Below, one piece after another: positions 61,566-64,000 of a stretch of DNA of 64,000 bases. The position numbers were made by a program, and so were the translations under genes. The DNA comes from Faecalicatena_A orotica (GTDB lineage: Bacteria; Bacillota; Clostridia; Lachnospirales; Lachnospiraceae). Below the pieces are notes generated by a model. It was not told the origin of the DNA. It saw only the letters and a list, made by a program, of their open reading frames with translations, and did no database searches. The stretch is from NCBI RefSeq assembly GCF_040545875.1, contig NZ_JBEPMR010000009.1. One strand, given 5' to 3'. Each line of letters begins with the position of its first letter. Within the stretch, counting starts at the first letter, position 1.

Positions 61566-62150
61566 ATGTTCAAGAAATGTATGTTGTTAATATTAAAACC
61601 GCTGTCTTTTTTACCGGCGATCCTCATGATGCTGGTCATCTTTAACTTTTCAGCCCAGACAGGGGATGATTCCGGAAATTTGAGCTATACGGTGAGCCAC
61701 AAGATTGTTACATTTGGGAATGAAGTTCTTCAGAAGAATATGGAGGACTGGGAGATAGATGAGAAGGCCTATGAAATCGAATATCCGGTCAGAAAGCTGG
61801 CCCATATGACGGAATATTTTATCCTTGCCGTTACGGTATCTCTTCCCTTCTATGTATATGGTCTGAGGGGCTTTGGACTCATGATCGTTGCAGGGCTTAT
61901 CTGTGTAGGATTTGCCTGCGGGGATGAGTATCACCAGTCTTTTGTAGACGGCAGGGGACCTTCTGTGAAAGATGTCGGGATTGACAGTATCGGTGTCTTT
62001 TTTGGTATTATGGCCGTACGCATCTGTTGCTGGACGTTCCTTGCCCCGGGAAGAATGATGGAGCGCAGCAGGCGCAGATGGGAGCGGAAGAGGGCAAGAC
62101 AGAGAGAACGGGAAAGAGAGATGCAGCGGCAGAGAAGACGCGGACGCTGA
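61566..62150 (+). CDS. VanZ-like membrane protein with arginine-rich tail
   Basis: 194 residues. Four hydrophobic helices and the VanZ pattern FNFSAQTGDDSGNLS ... RKLAHMTEYFILAV ... DEYHQSFVDGRGPSVKDVGIDSIGV are clear. VanZ relatives are associated with resistance to teicoplanin and other lipid-tailed compounds, but most are untested. The last ~30 residues are almost all Arg, Glu and Gln (ERKRARQREREREMQRQRRR), probably a cytoplasmic nucleic-acid- or lipid-binding tail. AAGGAAG precedes the ATG. Confidence 0.88.
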   Translation: MFKKCMLLILKPLSFLPAILMMLVIFNFSAQTGDDSGNLSYTVSHKIVTFGNEVLQKNMEDWEIDEKAYEIEYPVRKLAHMTEYFILAVTVSLPFYVYGLRGFGLMIVAGLICVGFACGDEYHQSFVDGRGPSVKDVGIDSIGVFFGIMAVRICCWTFLAPGRMMERSRRRWERKRARQREREREMQRQRRRGR

Positions 62151-62512
62151 TGCGGTATTGGTTAAATAGCAAATATAGATAATCCGGCCACTAAAAAAGT
62201 AGCTCCACGGGAATCTTTGTTTTAAGCAGCATGGATTTCTGTGGAGCTATCTACTTCCCGGTATTACTATGCATGGCCTCTGGCCGTGAATAGCAACACC
62301 GGCAGAAATTCTTATTTAAATTTAATAGATTATTTATTGAATTCTCATTTTGGATATGATACTCTTAGTCCATCAAAACGGCAGGCGATTCCGCCGGCTC
62401 AGAGCCGTTTGACATCTCATTTCGGCGTTTCACTATCGAAACTGTATCCGCGAATGAAAAAACCAAAATAAAGAAGAAATCAGTGTAGTACGCAAAGAAA
62501 GGAGCATTGCCT
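62151..62512. other. 362-bp intergenic region with repeat and hairpins
   Basis: It holds a long stem TAGCTCCAC...GTGGAGCTA (62200-62249), extended by an inner GAATC/GATTT pairing and followed on the minus strand by CTTTTTT, a leftward terminator with no evident leftward gene. The dispersed repeat copy 2 comes next, then a 76-codon open frame that I do not support as a gene. The region looks like remodelled or remnant sequence ahead of the Rpn gene. Confidence 0.5.
62263..62297. repeat. Dispersed hairpin repeat, copy 2 (inverted)
   Basis: An imperfect dyad around GGCC-TCT-GGCC; the first 29 nt are the reverse complement of 42026-42054 with two mismatches. Arms read GTTACTAT-like on both sides. 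Confidence 0.7.
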
Positions 62513-63724
62513 ATGCAAAAAGGGCTAAAAAAGTATTTTCCACTAATCAGGACACGAAAGGAGGTGTTAGATGAGATTAACCGCAGTCCGGTATGTTCGT
62601 GGCAGTTTGCCCAGTGGAATGATGAACAGAAAAAAGAATTTCTGGATGTATGCACGGGTGTGCGGGGAGTAAAAATGACATATGATTCATTCTTTAAAGA
62701 AATTATGAATCCCGATGTTCATCCGGAACGTCTGGAAGAACTGCTTTCCTTATTACTGGGGCAGAATATACATATCCGGCAGGTGCTTCCCAATGACTCG
62801 GTCCGGCTGGCCGACGAAAGTTCGCTTCTGATTACGGATATCGTGGTCGAACTGGAAGAGGGAAGTCTGGCAAATATTGAAATCCAGAAAATCGGATATG
62901 CATTCCCCGGCCAGCGCGGAGCCTGCTATTCCGCCGATTTACTGCTGAGACAATACAAAAGGGTCAAAGGACAGAGGAAAAAGAAGTTTACATATCAAGA
63001 TGTAAAAACCGTCTATACCATTGTATTTTTCGAAAAAAGCACATCTGAGTTTCACGAAATCGAATCCGCATATATTCACAGGGCAAAACAGGTATTTCAG
63101 ACAGGACTGAATTTGAATATGCTGCAGGAGTATGTTTTAATCCCACTTGACATTTACAAAGAAAGCACGCACAATAAAACTATAAATAACAAGTTGGAGG
63201 CCTGGCTGAGTTTTTTGTGTGATGACAGCCCGGAACGGATTTTAGAGATTGTAGGTAAGTATCCCGACTTTCAGGAAATGTATGAAGAGGTATACGAAAT
63301 CTGCGGTAATATCGAAGGGGTGATGGATATGTTCTCTAAGGAATTACTGGAATTAGACCGCAACACAGTGCAGTATATGATTGAAGAGCAGCAGGAACAA
63401 CTGGATACATTGCACAAAGAAGTTGAGGAAAAGCGAAACGAGCTTGAGGAAAAGTGGAAAGAGCTAGAGGAAAAGAAGAAAGAGGCTGAGGAAAAGAGCC
63501 GGGAGGTTGCAGAAAAGAACAAGGAGCTTGAGGAAAAGAGCCAGGAGGTTGCAGAAAAGAACAAGGAACTTGAGGAAAAGAAGAAAGAGGCTGAGGAAAA
63601 GAACAAAGAAGTTGAGAAACAACGCAGGCTGATGGAAAAAGAGAGGCTTGAGAAGGAAGAACTGAAAAAAGAAGTTGAAGAATTGAGAAATATAGTAAAA
63701 AAGTTGTCAGAGGGTAAATTATAA
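62513..63724 (+). CDS. Rpn/PDDEXK_2 family nuclease (transposase-related) with coiled-coil tail
   Basis: 403 residues. The N-terminal ~250 residues match the PD-(D/E)XK 'transposase' family: LLITDIVVELEEGSLANIEIQKIGYAFPGQR gives Asp109 and Glu123-x-Gln125 (the ExQ variant), and ACYSADLLLRQYKRVKGQ is characteristic. Residues ~290-400 are an extreme charged coiled coil built from E-E-K/K-E-x heptads, with a 14-residue unit (S-x-EVAEKNKELEEK) repeated in tandem. Rpn proteins promote recombination in E. coli, and some act in phage defence. AAAGGAG precedes the ATG. It is a different member from the gene at 48137. Confidence 0.88.
   Translation: MQKGLKKYFPLIRTRKEVLDEINRSPVCSWQFAQWNDEQKKEFLDVCTGVRGVKMTYDSFFKEIMNPDVHPERLEELLSLLLGQNIHIRQVLPNDSVRLADESSLLITDIVVELEEGSLANIEIQKIGYAFPGQRGACYSADLLLRQYKRVKGQRKKKFTYQDVKTVYTIVFFEKSTSEFHEIESAYIHRAKQVFQTGLNLNMLQEYVLIPLDIYKESTHNKTINNKLEAWLSFLCDDSPERILEIVGKYPDFQEMYEEVYEICGNIEGVMDMFSKELLELDRNTVQYMIEEQQEQLDTLHKEVEEKRNELEEKWKELEEKKKEAEEKSREVAEKNKELEEKSQEVAEKNKELEEKKKEAEEKNKEVEKQRRLMEKERLEKEELKKEVEELRNIVKKLSEGKL
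63420..63610 (+). repeat. In-frame tandem repeats encoding the coiled coil
   Basis: A 42-bp unit (GAGCC[GA]GGAGGTTGCAG...) starts at 63496 and again at 63538 with few differences, flanked by shorter GAGGAAAAG units. The period is a multiple of three, so copy changes keep frame. Confidence 0.85.
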
Positions 63725-63781
63725 TATTGAGATCTTAGGTCAATGAGAAATAGGGGGAGGCATTCCCTCATTCCCGTTACA

Positions 63782-63842
63782 TATCCCTGCTGGAAAGTTC
63801 AATGCCGTCAGAAGCATTGGTTCCAGCGGGGATACTCTTTTT
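63782..63842 (+). terminator. Strong terminator after the coiled-coil Rpn gene
   Basis: TATCCCTGCTGGAA / TTCCAGCGGGGATA (13 of 14 paired) with an inner CAATGC/GCATTG stem, followed by CTCTTTTTG. It lies between convergent genes. Confidence 0.9.
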
Positions 63843-63859
63843 GGGTGGATGGAAATAGC

Positions 63860-64000
63860 TCATGATGCGATGATCAGTCTGACTCCGAGCTCTTCTAACC
63901 GGGATGCAGTCTCGCCGGGTAATTTGTGGTCGGTTATAATGCCTGTTACATCCTGTCCATCAGCACAGGAGATTAGATTGAATTTATCAAACTTACTTGA
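63860..64000 (-). CDS. DeoR family regulator, C-terminal end (cut by window edge)
   Basis: Only the last 46 codons are visible. The reading SSKFDKFNLISCADGQD, then VTGIITDHKLPG and LEELGVRLIIAS-stop, matches the end of the DeoR sensor domain (the 'KFD... d.sdiD.iITD ... l...gv.lii' pattern). DeoR proteins repress sugar operons and respond to phosphorylated sugars. The DNA-binding domain and the target genes lie beyond the window. Confidence 0.75.
   Translation of the reverse strand, partial: SSKFDKFNLISCADGQDVTGIITDHKLPGETASRLEELGVRLIIAS

Noticed and set aside
62241..62471. 76-codon open frame with GTG start before the Rpn gene
   Set aside because: Its start lies inside a hairpin and the dispersed repeat, there is no ribosome site, and no family is recognisable.

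Overview
The window looks like a chromosomal segment of a gut-type Clostridia bacterium, most likely Lachnospiraceae. This is an inference from gene families: YesM/YesN-type two-component control of an ATPase-less sugar ABC transporter, many signal-peptide-free glycoside hydrolases, an XRE/DUF3796 pair, VanZ, FeoAB with a DtxR regulator, and two PD-(D/E)XK (Rpn-type) nuclease genes with low-complexity tails. I see no rRNA, tRNA, CRISPR array, phage module or complete insertion sequence.

Layout. 0-6.3 kb: 5' end of a glycogen branching enzyme (leftward), a TetR regulator, a GH31 alpha-glucosidase whose stop codon lies in a repeat, an AraC regulator, a DUF3796/XRE pair behind twin operators, and an ECF sigma/anti-sigma pair. 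6.3-32.8 kb: a large carbohydrate locus. It has a D-lyxose isomerase-like cupin, two ABC permeases and a binding lipoprotein, a histidine kinase and response regulator, then a tightly packed ten-gene rightward run (Gfo/Idh oxidoreductase, D-psicose/D-tagatose 3-epimerase, L-fucose-isomerase-like enzyme, GH106-like protein, FGGY kinase, DeoC aldolase, GH2, zinc alcohol dehydrogenase, GH1, GH2), and finally a leftward GH172 (DUF2961) gene. 33-42 kb: TetR plus MFS exporter, a SnoaL-GGDEF protein with an HD hydrolase, an XRE protein with a pentad-repeat tail, an aromatic-acid-exporter-like protein, and DtxR/FeoA/FeoB. 42-61.5 kb: a lipoprotein, then a second carbohydrate locus (GH2, GH3, GPH symporter, GH43, AraC, GH3, GH78, metallo-beta-lactamase fold, beta-phosphoglucomutase, esterase), interrupted by an Rpn gene. 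61.5-64 kb: VanZ, a coiled-coil Rpn gene and the 3' end of a DeoR regulator.

How it works together. In the first locus, imported glycosides would be cut inside the cell, because none of the hydrolases has a visible signal peptide. The released sugars would pass through an isomerase, a 3-epimerase and a kinase. A 21-nt element just before the -35 box is identical in the ABC-transporter promoter and the distant GH172 promoter, tying GH172 to this system and probably to the YesMN pair. With the known alpha-D-arabinofuranosidase activity of some GH172 enzymes, this suggests, as a hypothesis, a D-arabinose to D-ribulose to D-xylulose to D-xylulose-5-phosphate route. The second locus shares a different motif (TGTCGGATTT) upstream of its GH2, symporter and GH3 genes, a candidate site for its AraC regulator. 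Several dispersed palindromic repeats lie between genes.
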